Assembly: GCA_020860245.1 (NCBI GenBank)
Contig: JAJBUQ010000008.1
Span: forward strand, 20,909 to 84,908
Length of the DNA: 64,000 nt
Source: Rikenellaceae bacterium
Lineage (GTDB): Bacteria > Bacteroidota > Bacteroidia > Bacteroidales > Rikenellaceae
Direction of reading: 5' to 3'
The first letter of the stretch is position 1, and each line of letters opens with the position of its first letter. Below are positions 35,374-44,425 of the stretch, piece by piece. The notes beneath the pieces were generated by a model. It was given only the letters and a program-made list of their open reading frames with translations, searched no databases and was not told the DNA's origin. The translations under genes were made by a program, and so were the position numbers.

Positions 35374-38298
35374 TTATTTATCGTAATAATTATCGTAGTA
35401 GCTGCTTCGTTTGTCGTATTTAACATCGCGCAGAACACCGGACTTAACGCTTATATTGAAGCTCCAGCTCTTGAGGAATCCTATCGGAACCCATGAGAAG
35501 TTCATCTGCCAGCAGTGGAGGTCGCGGGTAAGATAGAATACTCCGGTGGTCAGCTTTTTGGCCTGAAGGTCATAACCTCCATTGTAAGTGATTGCCCATT
35601 TGCTCGTAAGGTTCACGCTCGCATTGAAACTCATCGTCTGCGTCACGGTCTTGCGTACCCCGTTGTTGTAATAGCTGACGCTGTAATTTACACCCAGGTT
35701 ATAAGGGACGCTGAAGTCATAGTATAGGCCTGTCATAAGCCTCCGCTGCATATTTATCTGTTCCCTGAACTGATATTCCTCGTCATCATAATCCCCAACG
35801 TCGAAAATATCCTGTCCGGGAACGTAACCGTCTACTCCATTTATAGAATTATACCCTTGTGCAGACGTGGCTCCTCCGTTGAATCGGTAAGAGAACGAGG
35901 TTCCGACACTTTGCAACCGGGCCAGTTTGCCCTTCTGCACCAGAAATTTATTAATCCTCCGTCCTGTTTGTTTATCGACCTGATAGGGGTCGAATACCAT
36001 GTTAAGGTTAATATTGAAGTCTTTTATAAGAGTAGATCTCACCACAACGGAAATAGTAGACAGGTTCAGCGAGTCCGCGAGGAAGTTGTAATTCCCCCTG
36101 AACGACAATTCGTCGAGAATTTTGACTTTGCGCGTTCCCGTGGAATCTCTCCCGTATCGCACCTTCATCTCCAGAGTATTTTTCAAACTGAAGCTCATGG
36201 TCGCCGAACGGCTGCGTCCCGGCACTCCGTTTATTCCATTTTCGTATGGAGAATAATATCCCATGCGCCCCGTAGAGTCCTGCTGTATCTGTTCCCAATA
36301 ACCGAATTTTGCCTGACCGAAGTCCGGAGTATAAGCAAACGAGACGGTCGGAGTCATTACATGCCGTATCGCTTGCACTGTGGAATTGGAACCGAACATG
36401 AATGTACCGTATACGTTCGTGGTCATCGAGGCGGAATAGTTGTAGTTATATACCCTGTAAAATCCACGGATGGTATCGGTAATATCCACTGTATTGGTGT
36501 CCGGATTCCACTCTTTGTGTATTTTATCGAAGTACCATCGCTCGGTGTAGTTAAACTGAGAAGTTACGTTGATATAATTAAACAGATTCATTGTCGCTGA
36601 GATAGGAATAGAGTGGTTCATTCCGTTCTTCATATTCTTCAAAGTCTGATCGGTGAACAGGTCCTTCTCCTTGACCGTGAATTTATTAGTGAAGGTGTTT
36701 GTATATGTAAGGTTTATTTTTTCGTATAGTTTCTCCTTCCCTACCCTGTTCTGCCTCTTGAACGGATATATTCTCGACACACTGAATGTATAGTTCGGGA
36801 ATGCGATAGTAATAGTGGAATCCCTGTTATTTTGAGAATGACTCATGTTCGTGGAGAACGAGAACGGTTTGTTAGGCCAGTTTTTAGAATAGGATATCGA
36901 AGAGTTGGTCTGGGTATTCACGTAATCGTTAATATTATTCGAAGAATACTGGTTATATCCTGAGGTCGAGAAGTTTACACTGGCCGCGAATGTAGAGTTA
37001 GGACGGAATTTCGGATCCTGCGTATGCGTCCACTGAACGCGGAAGTTGGTCATATTACCGAAGTCCAGCGATCCTCTGTCCCCGAATACCTCCTTAGCGA
37101 AGTTTAGATTCAGATTACCGCGGAACTTGTACCGCAGCATATAGCGGGAAGATAGAGAAGTTTCCCACGATCCCAGAGTATATATCCCTCCGAGAAGAGT
37201 CATATCCATATAGTCGTTAGGACACCAGTAATACCCTCCGTCGCGCAGGAAGAATCCTTTAAGGGACTGTTCTCCGAAGGTCGGCATAATAAATCCGGAA
37301 CTTTGATTATTGTTGAGCGGAACGAATCCGAAGGGAAGTCCGAGGAAGTAAATCGGTACATCCTCCATAACAAAATAGGTCGGATTCATTACGATTTTCT
37401 TTCCGGGAATGACTTTGGCTTTGGTCATCTGGAAGTAGAAGTGGGGATGGTCGTGGTCGCAGGTGGTATACTGGCCTCCGGCAATGTTAATGGTTTTATC
37501 GGGCATACGTTTGACGATACCTCCGCGTAAGATTCCGTCGCCATCTCTCGTGAATATGTTCTTTATCTTTGCTTTATGAGTGTCGAGATTGTAGACTATG
37601 GTGTCCATGATTATATCCTCCGATCCGCTCTGCTGGAATATCGGACGGGTAGCGACACCTGTTGTATCGGGAACTCCGTAGGCAAAGATAAATTTTGTTT
37701 CCAAATCGAATTCCGTATAATCGGCTATAAGAGTCATATCTTGATAGTACACCTCGCCGTTGTCATAGGCATATATCATTTTTTCTTTCGCACGATACAC
37801 GAGCGAGTCCGTTTTACCTGTTATGGGATCGTCGAGGAAGCTCTTAGGACCTATCGTATCGGCAACCATAAATTCTGAGGTGATCCTCTCCAGAGTAAGG
37901 GAGTCGAGTATAAGAGAACCTGATAGCAGAGAATCCAGTGTAAGGCTGTCAATATTATTAAGACGCAAAGAATCGGGCAGATCGTACTTCAAGCGCAGGG
38001 AATCGATTAACGCAGGATCGATAATCCCTCTATTCTGTTCGATCATCAGTGAATCGGCGGAGGATGTATCGAAGGGTACGCTCGAAGGGACTATACTGTC
38101 CGGCATCAGAAGGAGGGAAGGTTCGACAACAATAGCTTCCGTACTATCCGGAACGGTTATCGGGGCATCGTTATTCAGATCCTCATCGACAATGCCTCCC
38201 GTATCCGGCCGTATATCGGCAAATACAGTCCACTGTACGAACAACACCATTATTAAAATAACGGATAAAGCGCCATATTTTCTAAACTTTACTGCCAA
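35374..38298 (-). CDS. lptD: LptD/OstA-like LPS-assembly outer-membrane protein
   Basis: A 974-residue outer-membrane protein of the Bacteroidota LptD-like family, expected to insert LPS into the outer leaflet. It has a signal sequence (GALSVILIMVLFVQWTVFA), a low-complexity Asp/Ser-rich linker with many DSL repeats (about 90-135), and an OstA-like beta-jellyroll with YDNGEVYYQDMTLIADYTEF and GGQYTTCDHDHPHFYFQMTK. A long C-terminal barrel with aromatic strands follows. The frame opens with TTG at 38298, which includes the signal peptide; the first internal ATG is at codon 17. It lies opposite an amidase and an MCE gene, an envelope grouping. Confidence 0.85.
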   Translation of the reverse strand: MAVKFRKYGALSVILIMVLFVQWTVFADIRPDTGGIVDEDLNNDAPITVPDSTEAIVVEPSLLLMPDSIVPSSVPFDTSSADSLMIEQNRGIIDPALIDSLRLKYDLPDSLRLNNIDSLTLDSLLSGSLILDSLTLERITSEFMVADTIGPKSFLDDPITGKTDSLVYRAKEKMIYAYDNGEVYYQDMTLIADYTEFDLETKFIFAYGVPDTTGVATRPIFQQSGSEDIIMDTIVYNLDTHKAKIKNIFTRDGDGILRGGIVKRMPDKTINIAGGQYTTCDHDHPHFYFQMTKAKVIPGKKIVMNPTYFVMEDVPIYFLGLPFGFVPLNNNQSSGFIMPTFGEQSLKGFFLRDGGYYWCPNDYMDMTLLGGIYTLGSWETSLSSRYMLRYKFRGNLNLNFAKEVFGDRGSLDFGNMTNFRVQWTHTQDPKFRPNSTFAASVNFSTSGYNQYSSNNINDYVNTQTNSSISYSKNWPNKPFSFSTNMSHSQNNRDSTITIAFPNYTFSVSRIYPFKRQNRVGKEKLYEKINLTYTNTFTNKFTVKEKDLFTDQTLKNMKNGMNHSIPISATMNLFNYINVTSQFNYTERWYFDKIHKEWNPDTNTVDITDTIRGFYRVYNYNYSASMTTNVYGTFMFGSNSTVQAIRHVMTPTVSFAYTPDFGQAKFGYWEQIQQDSTGRMGYYSPYENGINGVPGRSRSATMSFSLKNTLEMKVRYGRDSTGTRKVKILDELSFRGNYNFLADSLNLSTISVVVRSTLIKDFNINLNMVFDPYQVDKQTGRRINKFLVQKGKLARLQSVGTSFSYRFNGGATSAQGYNSINGVDGYVPGQDIFDVGDYDDEEYQFREQINMQRRLMTGLYYDFSVPYNLGVNYSVSYYNNGVRKTVTQTMSFNASVNLTSKWAITYNGGYDLQAKKLTTGVFYLTRDLHCWQMNFSWVPIGFLKSWSFNISVKSGVLRDVKYDKRSSYYDNYYDK

Positions 38299-38313
38299 AT
38301 TGCGATTTTTATT

Positions 38314-38321
38314 TAACTTTG
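38314..38321 (+). promoter_or_regulatory. Bacteroidota -7 element for the amidase gene
   Basis: TAACTTTG, 67 bases before the amidase ATG. It points toward the minus-strand element at 38367-38374, so the two promoters face each other. Confidence 0.55.
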
Positions 38322-38366
38322 CGCATTACTTTCCGACTATGGACGGAATCCTTATCAAACCGGGGA

Positions 38367-38374
38367 CAAAGATA
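38367..38374 (-). promoter_or_regulatory. Bacteroidota -7 element for lptD
   Basis: The minus strand reads TATCTTTG, giving a leader of about 60 bases that overlaps the amidase leader in antisense. Confidence 0.6.
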
Positions 38375-38388
38375 ATATTTTTAACGTA

Positions 38389-39519
38389 ATGAAACCATTA
38401 TTATTACATTTCCTCATAATTTCCGCGATACTGTTTTTCGGACCTGTTTCCCACGGTTACGGGCAGCAGTCCTATACCACGCAGGTCAAGACCGTAGTCA
38501 TCGATCCGGGGCACGGAGGGAACGATCCGGGTGCGGTTTCAGGGAGCGTTAAAGAGAAGGACATAGTCCTTAAAGTTGCTCTGAAGCTGGGCGATATGAT
38601 AAAAAAAGCTCATCCGGACGTCAATATTATTTACACACGCAAAACGGACGTTTTAATACCGCTTTACGAACGCGGAAATATAGCGAACAAGGCAAATGCG
38701 GATCTGTTCATATCGATACACGTCAATGCGGCGGCTTCGGCGGCGGCTTCCGGCACGGAAACATTCGTAATGGGGGACAAATACGCCAAGAACAATCTCG
38801 AAGTTGCTATGAGGGAGAACGACGTTATCGTTCTGGAGGAGGATTACGAGACGAGATATCAAGGCTACAAGGCAGGCTCTCCGGAATCTTTCATAATATT
38901 TTCCCTTATGCAGTACGTGTATCAGGAGCAGAGCATTATGTACGCGGATATTATTCAGAAGCACTTCAAGAAGAATACTCCGTACGGCGACAGGGGGACT
39001 AAGCAAGGGAATCTCATCGTTTTATGGAACTCTTCCATGCCCAGCGTACTGACCGAACTCGGTTTTATAAGCAATGCCAACGACCGTAAGTTCATGACTT
39101 CCGATGCGGGGCAGACAAAATTAGCGCAGTCTTTGTGCGACGCATTCACCGAATATAAAAACAAAGTGGAGAAAGGGAGCACGGCAACATACGAAGCAGG
39201 TGCAAATTCGAGAGAGCGAGAGACCGTCAGGGAATCGCTTCCTGCATCTGTCAGCGGGGATATTAAATTCAGGATACAGGTAGCCGCGTCGTCACGTAAG
39301 ATGAATATGTCGAGTTCTTCGCAATTCGGAACATACAGGAATAAGGTTACAGAGATGCGCGTGGACGGACTTTATAAATATTATGTGGAAGAGACCTCTT
39401 CATATCGCGAGGCGGCCGGATTACTACAACAAGCGAAGCAGAAGTTTAAGGACGCATTTATCGTAGCCTTCAGTAACGGTGAGAGGGTGGCGATCACCGA
39501 CGAAATGAAACGAAATTAA
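38389..39519 (+). CDS. N-acetylmuramoyl-L-alanine amidase, secreted
   Basis: A zinc amidase (Amidase_3) that cleaves the bond between MurNAc and the peptide stem during cell separation or turnover. A signal peptide covers about the first 26 residues. The zinc ligands are visible in VVIDPGHGGNDPGAV (His42) and KEKD (Glu56), with a further His in DLFISIHVNAA and the catalytic Glu in PSVLTELGFISN. Residues about 295-376 form a SPOR-like tail (KFRIQVAASSRKMN), which would bind denuded glycan at the septum. It is followed ten bases later by the MlaD-like gene. Confidence 0.92.
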   Translation: MKPLLLHFLIISAILFFGPVSHGYGQQSYTTQVKTVVIDPGHGGNDPGAVSGSVKEKDIVLKVALKLGDMIKKAHPDVNIIYTRKTDVLIPLYERGNIANKANADLFISIHVNAAASAAASGTETFVMGDKYAKNNLEVAMRENDVIVLEEDYETRYQGYKAGSPESFIIFSLMQYVYQEQSIMYADIIQKHFKKNTPYGDRGTKQGNLIVLWNSSMPSVLTELGFISNANDRKFMTSDAGQTKLAQSLCDAFTEYKNKVEKGSTATYEAGANSRERETVRESLPASVSGDIKFRIQVAASSRKMNMSSSSQFGTYRNKVTEMRVDGLYKYYVEETSSYREAAGLLQQAKQKFKDAFIVAFSNGERVAITDEMKRN

Positions 39520-39529
39520 AGATTTAAAA

Positions 39530-40444
39530 ATGAAAATAAGAAAAGAAGTTAAAATAGGAATTTTCGGCATATTAATGCTCTTTCTATTAGTGTGGGGGGT
39601 AGATTATCTCACTGGAACCAATATCTTCGTATCGAACAACACTTATTACGCCCAGTTCGATAAGGCAGACGGACTAAAATCATCGACTGAAATCAGGCTC
39701 AGAGGGCTTAAGATCGGGACTGTGACCGGGGTCGGATATAACCCCTTGGTGGATGACAAAGTCATCGTGGAATTTACCGTCAAATCGGACTACAAGATCC
39801 CTGTGGATTCAAGGATCGTAGCGGCCAATACTTTGATTATCAGCGGAACCGTCCTCGACCTCGAATACGGGCAGTCGCATATATACTTCCACGGAGGAGA
39901 TACCATTCCGTCGGTCGGAGCGAAGGACGCGATCGGTATGATAAGTTCGGAGATCGAAGAGATAAAAGACAAGGTATATACTCTGCTGAACAATCTCAAT
40001 ACCACACTGGACAATGTGAACACGGCTCTCAACGAAGATAATCTAAATAATATAGGCAACGCGATTAAGAATATCGACAATCTTATCGCAGAGGATCTCT
40101 CGGAGATTGCGCGGAATCTTAATTATGTAACCGGGTCATTGTCGGAGAACTCATACCGGATCGAGAATATTCTCGCGAATGTGGATGAATTCACGGACTC
40201 CCTGAACAGCATCGATCTGACAGGGCTGGTCAGCGAATTCAACACGACCGTAAATAATCTTAACGAGATAACCTCCAAGCTCAACGAAGGCAGCGGCACG
40301 ATCGCGCAGCTCATAAATAACGACTCTCTCTACGACAGTCTTGTCTCGGCGACTGGGAATCTGTCTCTCCTGCTCGACGACATTAAAGCCAATCCCAAGC
40401 GGTACGTCTCCATTTCGGTTTTCGGAGGAAGAAACAAAAATTAA
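39530..40444 (+). CDS. MlaD/MCE-domain lipid-transport protein
   Basis: A 304-residue inner-membrane-anchored periplasmic protein of the MCE family; MlaD proteins form hexamers that carry phospholipids between membranes. One transmembrane segment (IGIFGILMLFLLVWGVDYL) is followed by the MCE domain at about 40-118 (YYAQFDKADGLKSSTEIRLR, GVGYNP). A long Asn/Leu-rich helical tail comes next (NNLNTTLDNVNTALNEDNLN), predicted to be coiled coil. No mlaE or mlaF is adjacent here. Neighbours LptD and the amidase fit a role in envelope upkeep. Confidence 0.9.
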   Translation: MKIRKEVKIGIFGILMLFLLVWGVDYLTGTNIFVSNNTYYAQFDKADGLKSSTEIRLRGLKIGTVTGVGYNPLVDDKVIVEFTVKSDYKIPVDSRIVAANTLIISGTVLDLEYGQSHIYFHGGDTIPSVGAKDAIGMISSEIEEIKDKVYTLLNNLNTTLDNVNTALNEDNLNNIGNAIKNIDNLIAEDLSEIARNLNYVTGSLSENSYRIENILANVDEFTDSLNSIDLTGLVSEFNTTVNNLNEITSKLNEGSGTIAQLINNDSLYDSLVSATGNLSLLLDDIKANPKRYVSISVFGGRNKN

Positions 40445-40489
40445 GCATTATTATTGCACAAACAACGGATAAAATTTTAATTGGAGACA

Positions 40490-41458
40490 ATGCTGGACAG
40501 TATACGCAGACCCGTGGAAAAAGAGATGGAGGAATTCAACAGGCGCCTTGCCTGCCACCTGCATAACGATAATCCTTCGATATCCTCGGTACTGGATTAC
40601 GTATTCGAAAAAAAAGGCAAACAGATGCGTCCTCTTCTGGTCATGCTGACAGCAGCGCTGCATGGAGGAATCAACGATAGAACCTATTCCGGAGCGATGC
40701 TCGCCGAGCTGGTCCATACCGCGTCTCTTATACACGACGATATTGTGGACGATGCCTATGTCCGCAGAGGCAGTCTCTCCGCAAACGCTATATGGAGATC
40801 CAAAGTCGCTGTGCTCACCGGAGATTATGTTTTGTCGAGAGCAATCTCCGCAGCGGTGAAGAACGGAGCAGCGGATCTTTTATCCCTAATTATAGACTCG
40901 TTCGAGATGCTCTCCGAGGGGGAACTTATCCAGCTGGAACATGCTTCCAAACTCGACACAGACGAAAAAATCTATTTCGAGACCATAAATAAGAAGACGG
41001 CCTCCCTGCTCGGCTCATGTGCGGCGCTCGGAGCCCGATCGGCAGCCGGAACGGAGGAACAGGTAGAGAGTATGAGAAGGTTCGGTGAATATCTCGGAAT
41101 GGCATTCCAGATCAAGGACGATATTCTCGATTTTTCGACCGGGAATAAAACCGGCAAACCGGGATTACAGGACATCAGGGAACGCAAAATAACCCTTCCT
41201 CTGCTCATCCTTCTCAACGATTCCGGCGAGAAAAAAAGAAAAAAAATTATAAGTTTACTTAGCGGAATACGGTATAAGGACGCGAATGCAGAGATTATTC
41301 ATTCCATGATAATGGAATCGGGAGCTCTCGTCAGAGCCACCGTCATTATGGAACAATACATCGACAAGGCACGGATTATTCTGGAATCATACGAAGACTC
41401 GGAGATAAAAGAATCACTGAGAAGGTATACATCATATATAATGGATCGGGACAGATAA
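40490..41458 (+). CDS. ispB: Polyprenyl diphosphate synthase
   Basis: A trans-isoprenyl diphosphate synthase that extends allylic diphosphates with isopentenyl diphosphate, probably making the menaquinone side chain. The first aspartate-rich motif is in LIHDDIVDDAYVRRG and the second is KDDILDF, with KQMRPLLVMLTAAL before the first. The longer frame opens with TTG at 40481; I start at the ATG at 40490. At 322 residues it fits octaprenyl or solanesyl synthases rather than farnesyl synthase, but chain length cannot be read directly. Confidence 0.9.
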   Translation: MLDSIRRPVEKEMEEFNRRLACHLHNDNPSISSVLDYVFEKKGKQMRPLLVMLTAALHGGINDRTYSGAMLAELVHTASLIHDDIVDDAYVRRGSLSANAIWRSKVAVLTGDYVLSRAISAAVKNGAADLLSLIIDSFEMLSEGELIQLEHASKLDTDEKIYFETINKKTASLLGSCAALGARSAAGTEEQVESMRRFGEYLGMAFQIKDDILDFSTGNKTGKPGLQDIRERKITLPLLILLNDSGEKKRKKIISLLSGIRYKDANAEIIHSMIMESGALVRATVIMEQYIDKARIILESYEDSEIKESLRRYTSYIMDRDR

Positions 41459-42085
41459 TTAAAGTATCTGTAACTTCAGACCGAACGACAGACTAAGATA
41501 GTCTTTGGGTTTGAGATATTTATTCGTTGCAGCGCTAATAATGTAGAGGTCGCAGGAACTTATCTCGTAATATCCCGTAACGGATTTCATTCCGTTTTTA
41601 TTCAACCGGAGCGTGAATCTCTGTCCGGCGAATATGTGGAACCGTACCTTTGTCGAGAATCTATAATATCCGCCTGCGGGGTATTTAACCGGCTCCGATA
41701 CCCAGTAGTTTTTATTCATCAACGCATTCATGAAGAGTCCGCAGTTAAGAGGTTCGAGATACCACTTATCCGAGATACTGACCTGCCACGGCAGGTAATT
41801 CTGTTTAACGGTAAACGTTACTTTAGCTCTCGTATCCGCGAATTTCGGCAGGAATCCGAAGAGAATATCGGTCTCCAGGCGGTCTTTGGAATAATTCCAG
41901 CCTGTTCCGAACGAGACCACGCCTATCGAGCCAGCAAATTGCGCTTTAGCATAGCGTGGTATGAGGCTGTTCCACACGGTCTGATATTTTTCAGAGCCTC
42001 CGGTATCATCCGCATATAGAGGGACGGCACAGAGAATCAACACCGCAACGGATAACGCTTTAATATTCGACAACCTCATATTCAT
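41459..42085 (-). CDS. Secreted outer-membrane-barrel-like protein of unknown function
   Basis: I do not recognise the family. The protein has about 208 residues and a signal peptide (RLSNIKALSVAVLILCAVPL, then YA). After it comes alternating hydrophobic and aromatic sequence (FAGSIGVVSFGTGWNYSKDR, LETDILFGFLPKF, YLSLSFGLKLQIL) that would suit an eight- to ten-stranded barrel. A longer frame starts with TTG at 42106; the ATG at 42085 or 42079 gives a better signal peptide. It overlaps the metallophosphoesterase gene by 26 bases and is probably co-translated. Its stop abuts the end of the convergent ispB. Confidence 0.65.
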   Translation of the reverse strand: MNMRLSNIKALSVAVLILCAVPLYADDTGGSEKYQTVWNSLIPRYAKAQFAGSIGVVSFGTGWNYSKDRLETDILFGFLPKFADTRAKVTFTVKQNYLPWQVSISDKWYLEPLNCGLFMNALMNKNYWVSEPVKYPAGGYYRFSTKVRFHIFAGQRFTLRLNKNGMKSVTGYYEISSCDLYIISAATNKYLKPKDYLSLSFGLKLQIL

Positions 42086-42863
42086 AACCGTCAGATGTGA
42101 CTTCAAATAACAGATACGTCCTATCCTTCATGCAGCCGCAGCCGTAGTAAATTATACCGTCATCGAATATATCCGCTGCGCTAATACCGTGGTCGTGTGC
42201 ATGGAGACAGAACATAAGTCCGTTGAACTGCCTGAGCATATAGTGAAAATAATCGGCGACATTGTCGCTGAACTGGTCCGATTTGGGCCTGGCATGCATT
42301 ACCGGAATCGTGCGGTCGTAACTTTCGCGGTCTGCCTCCAGTTCGGATTTTATAAAAGTAAAATCAGGAACGTCCGCACCATAGTCGAATTCGAGTGCAT
42401 TCGTATTCAAACATACGAATTTAGTTCGGGCTGCAGTAAAGGAAAAATTCAGATCTCCGTACATCTCCGTATATACGGCAAGCCCGTTCCCCAACAGATC
42501 ATGATTCCCCACAACGGCGACATAAGGAATATCGAGACCTGACAGTATATCGTGCATCCATTTGAATTCGAGAGTCATTCCGAAGTCTGCGATATCTCCT
42601 CCGTGTATCACAAAATCGATGTCTCCGCGGCGGTTTACATTATCGACAAAATCTACGGTTTCATCGTACCATCTTTGCGAATCGCCCATCATTATGAAGC
42701 GTATCGTGTCGCGGCCTTCACATGCACTCTCGATCCTTTCGATGTTTTTCCTGTTTATTTCTGTATCGGTACGAATACGAGCGTCGTACGGATGATAATC
42801 GATCAAATCGCATCCGGCAAGTACGACAGCAGTAATCAAGAATGTAATAAGTCTACGGATCAT
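42060..42863 (-). CDS. Calcineurin-like metallophosphoesterase lipoprotein
   Basis: A 267-residue binuclear metal phosphoesterase. A lipobox (VVLAGC, Cys18) anchors it in the envelope. The metal-binding blocks appear in order: FIMMGDSQ, VIHGGDIADF, VVGNHDLLG, PVMHARP and CLHAHDHG. The substrate is unknown; the fold acts on nucleotides, phosphoproteins or lipid diphosphates. A TAATTTTG element lies only six bases from the ATG, so the mRNA may be almost leaderless. Its 3' end overlaps the start of the barrel-like gene. Confidence 0.85.
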   Translation of the reverse strand: MIRRLITFLITAVVLAGCDLIDYHPYDARIRTDTEINRKNIERIESACEGRDTIRFIMMGDSQRWYDETVDFVDNVNRRGDIDFVIHGGDIADFGMTLEFKWMHDILSGLDIPYVAVVGNHDLLGNGLAVYTEMYGDLNFSFTAARTKFVCLNTNALEFDYGADVPDFTFIKSELEADRESYDRTIPVMHARPKSDQFSDNVADYFHYMLRQFNGLMFCLHAHDHGISAADIFDDGIIYYGCGCMKDRTYLLFEVTSDGYEYEVVEY

Positions 42864-42868
42864 TGTCG

Positions 42869-42876
42869 CAAAATTA
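42869..42876 (-). promoter_or_regulatory. -7 element placed directly at the metallophosphoesterase start
   Basis: The minus strand reads TAATTTTG and ends six bases before the ATG at 42863. Transcription starting about seven bases after the element would begin at or beside the start codon. Confidence 0.45.
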
Positions 42877-42957
42877 CTGAATATTACCCTCTTTTCTATG
42901 CCGAATTTACGCTTATGTTTGTTGTATTTTCTTAATTACGTGTTATATACAGATAAA

Positions 42958-42980
42958 AAACGGTCCTCAACGGACCGTTT
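42958..42980 (-). terminator. Rho-independent terminator of the ompH-like gene
   Basis: Arms AAACGGTCC (42958-42966) and GGACCGTTT (42972-42980) pair perfectly. On the minus strand a run of T follows. It lies 20 bases after the stop of the OmpH-like gene. Confidence 0.8.
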
Positions 42981-42999
42981 CCATATATTTTACCCCAGA

Positions 43000-43605
43000 C
43001 TAATTCTTGCTTGCGGCATATTTTCTGTTCATTCCGTCCAGAACTTCTTTCGTAACATCCAGATCGGGATTCGCCATAAGTACCGGAGCTCCTGTCGCGC
43101 TGCTGAGAATCATATCGAATCTTCCGTCGGCATTGAATTCCTGAAGGAATTCTGTCAAATTGTGCTGTATCCTATTGAACATTACCTGCTCTTCCTCCGC
43201 AAGCTCGTTCAACGCCTGGTCCCGGTAATTTATAAAATCCTGTTGTTTTTTGTTAAGATCCTCTTCGAGACTCTGAGCCTGACTTCTGGTAATGAGTCCC
43301 TTTTGAACCTGTTCCTGATAATTCATAATATCTCTTTCGAGATTACGGCCGCGTGAAGTAAGATTAGCCTCTATTTTAGAAGATTTTTCCTGCAATTCGT
43401 TAGAGAGTTCTATATAAAGCTGGTAATTGGATACTAAAGTATCGGTATTTACGTATACGATGTTAGCTGTCGCGACTGTCCTATGTATGCTTAACGAATC
43501 GTCAGCGGCTTCCGCAGTTACGGTTTTAGTATCGTTTTGGTTACATCCGGTAATGATTGCAGCCGCAGCGAGCAGCGCTATTACCGGGCAGATAAATTTC
43601 CTCAT
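43000..43605 (-). CDS. OmpH/Skp-like periplasmic chaperone, lipoprotein form
   Basis: A 201-residue protein with a lipobox (AAIITGC, Cys21), then IVYVNTDTLVSNYQLYIELS, typical of the OmpH/Skp start, a long basic and acidic coiled coil (about 70-150) and the closing FDMILSSATGAPVLMANP. Skp-like trimers hold unfolded outer-membrane proteins in the periplasm. The lipid anchor differs from soluble Skp but is common in Bacteroidota members. It stands alone with a promoter element (43644-43651) and a terminator. Confidence 0.88.
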   Translation of the reverse strand: MRKFICPVIALLAAAAIITGCNQNDTKTVTAEAADDSLSIHRTVATANIVYVNTDTLVSNYQLYIELSNELQEKSSKIEANLTSRGRNLERDIMNYQEQVQKGLITRSQAQSLEEDLNKKQQDFINYRDQALNELAEEEQVMFNRIQHNLTEFLQEFNADGRFDMILSSATGAPVLMANPDLDVTKEVLDGMNRKYAASKN

Positions 43606-43643
43606 ATTATATTCGTTAAATTATTTAATGCAATATCGAATCG

Positions 43644-43651
43644 CAAACTTA
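43644..43651 (-). promoter_or_regulatory. Bacteroidota -7 element for the ompH-like gene
   Basis: The minus strand reads TAAGTTTG, 39 bases upstream of the start. Confidence 0.55.
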
Positions 43652-43708
43652 CTTATTTTTAATCAAATTGTCAAAAAACACCGGATAGTAATATATTAAA
43701 ATATTGTT

Positions 43709-43716
43709 TATTTTTG
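43709..43716 (+). promoter_or_regulatory. Bacteroidota -7 element for ruvA
   Basis: TATTTTTG, 21 bases before the ATG at 43738. It overlaps the alternative TTG start at 43714, which argues against that start. Confidence 0.6.
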
Positions 43717-43737
43717 TTACCGGACAAAACAGTATAT

Positions 43738-44328
43738 ATGTACGAATTCATAAAAGGAACGATCTCGGAAATTTCTCCGGCACATGCCGTTTTAGCAACG
43801 AGCGGAGGTGTAGGTTATTACCTGAATATCTCGTTACAAACCTTTACAAGAATCAAAGAACTTACGGAGACAATACTATTCACTCATTTTATAGTGCGGG
43901 ACGACGCGCAGATACTTTTCGGATTTGCAGATAGAGGGGAGCGTGATTTATTCCGCATGCTGATAGGCGTATCCGGCGTGGGCGGAAACACGGCAAGAAC
44001 GATTTTATCGACATTCAACACGGAAGAACTCCGGATAATCATTGCAACAGGTAAGGCGGAAGTCCTAAAAGAAGTCAAGGGGCTCGGCATTAAGACCGCA
44101 CAGAAGATAATAGTGGAACTCAAAGATAAAGTTGCGGCTGTCGGCGGAGGCACTGCACTTACATTCGAAGATCCGAAAAAATCGCCTGTCTTCGAAGAGG
44201 CTCTCTCCGCGATGCTTATGCTCGGCTTCGCCAAAGCTCCTGCGGAGAAGGTAATCCGCAATATCATTAAGGAAGAACCGGGAATATCGGTCGAAGAGAT
44301 AATCCGGAAGTCTCTTAAAAATATATAA
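43738..44328 (+). CDS. ruvA: Holliday junction DNA helicase subunit RuvA
   Basis: RuvA binds the four-way junction and positions RuvB for branch migration. The 196-residue protein begins MYEFIKGTISEISPAHAVLA (domain I OB-fold). Helix-hairpin-helix motifs follow in domain II (MLIGVSGVGGNTARTIL, VKGLGIKTAQKIIVELKDK), and the RuvB-contacting domain III is at the end (FEEALSAMLMLGFAKAPAEK). A TTG start at 43714 would add eight residues, but it sits inside the promoter element and the family starts at this ATG. ruvB is not adjacent. Confidence 0.96.
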   Translation: MYEFIKGTISEISPAHAVLATSGGVGYYLNISLQTFTRIKELTETILFTHFIVRDDAQILFGFADRGERDLFRMLIGVSGVGGNTARTILSTFNTEELRIIIATGKAEVLKEVKGLGIKTAQKIIVELKDKVAAVGGGTALTFEDPKKSPVFEEALSAMLMLGFAKAPAEKVIRNIIKEEPGISVEEIIRKSLKNI

Positions 44329-44398
44329 AAATTTCCTGTTAATAAAACAATAAATCAGTGATTTACGCTAAATTATTATAAAAATCGTTTTTTGATCT

Positions 44399-44406
44399 TA
44401 CTTTTG
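44399..44406 (+). promoter_or_regulatory. Bacteroidota -7 element for the phosphate transporter gene
   Basis: TACTTTTG, 19 bases before the ATG at 44426. Confidence 0.6.
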
Positions 44407-44425
44407 TGCTGCTAAATCTAAACTT

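Noticed and set aside
43714..43737. TTG start extending ruvA upstream
   Set aside because: The TTG lies within the TATTTTTG promoter element, and the family begins at the ATG at 43738.
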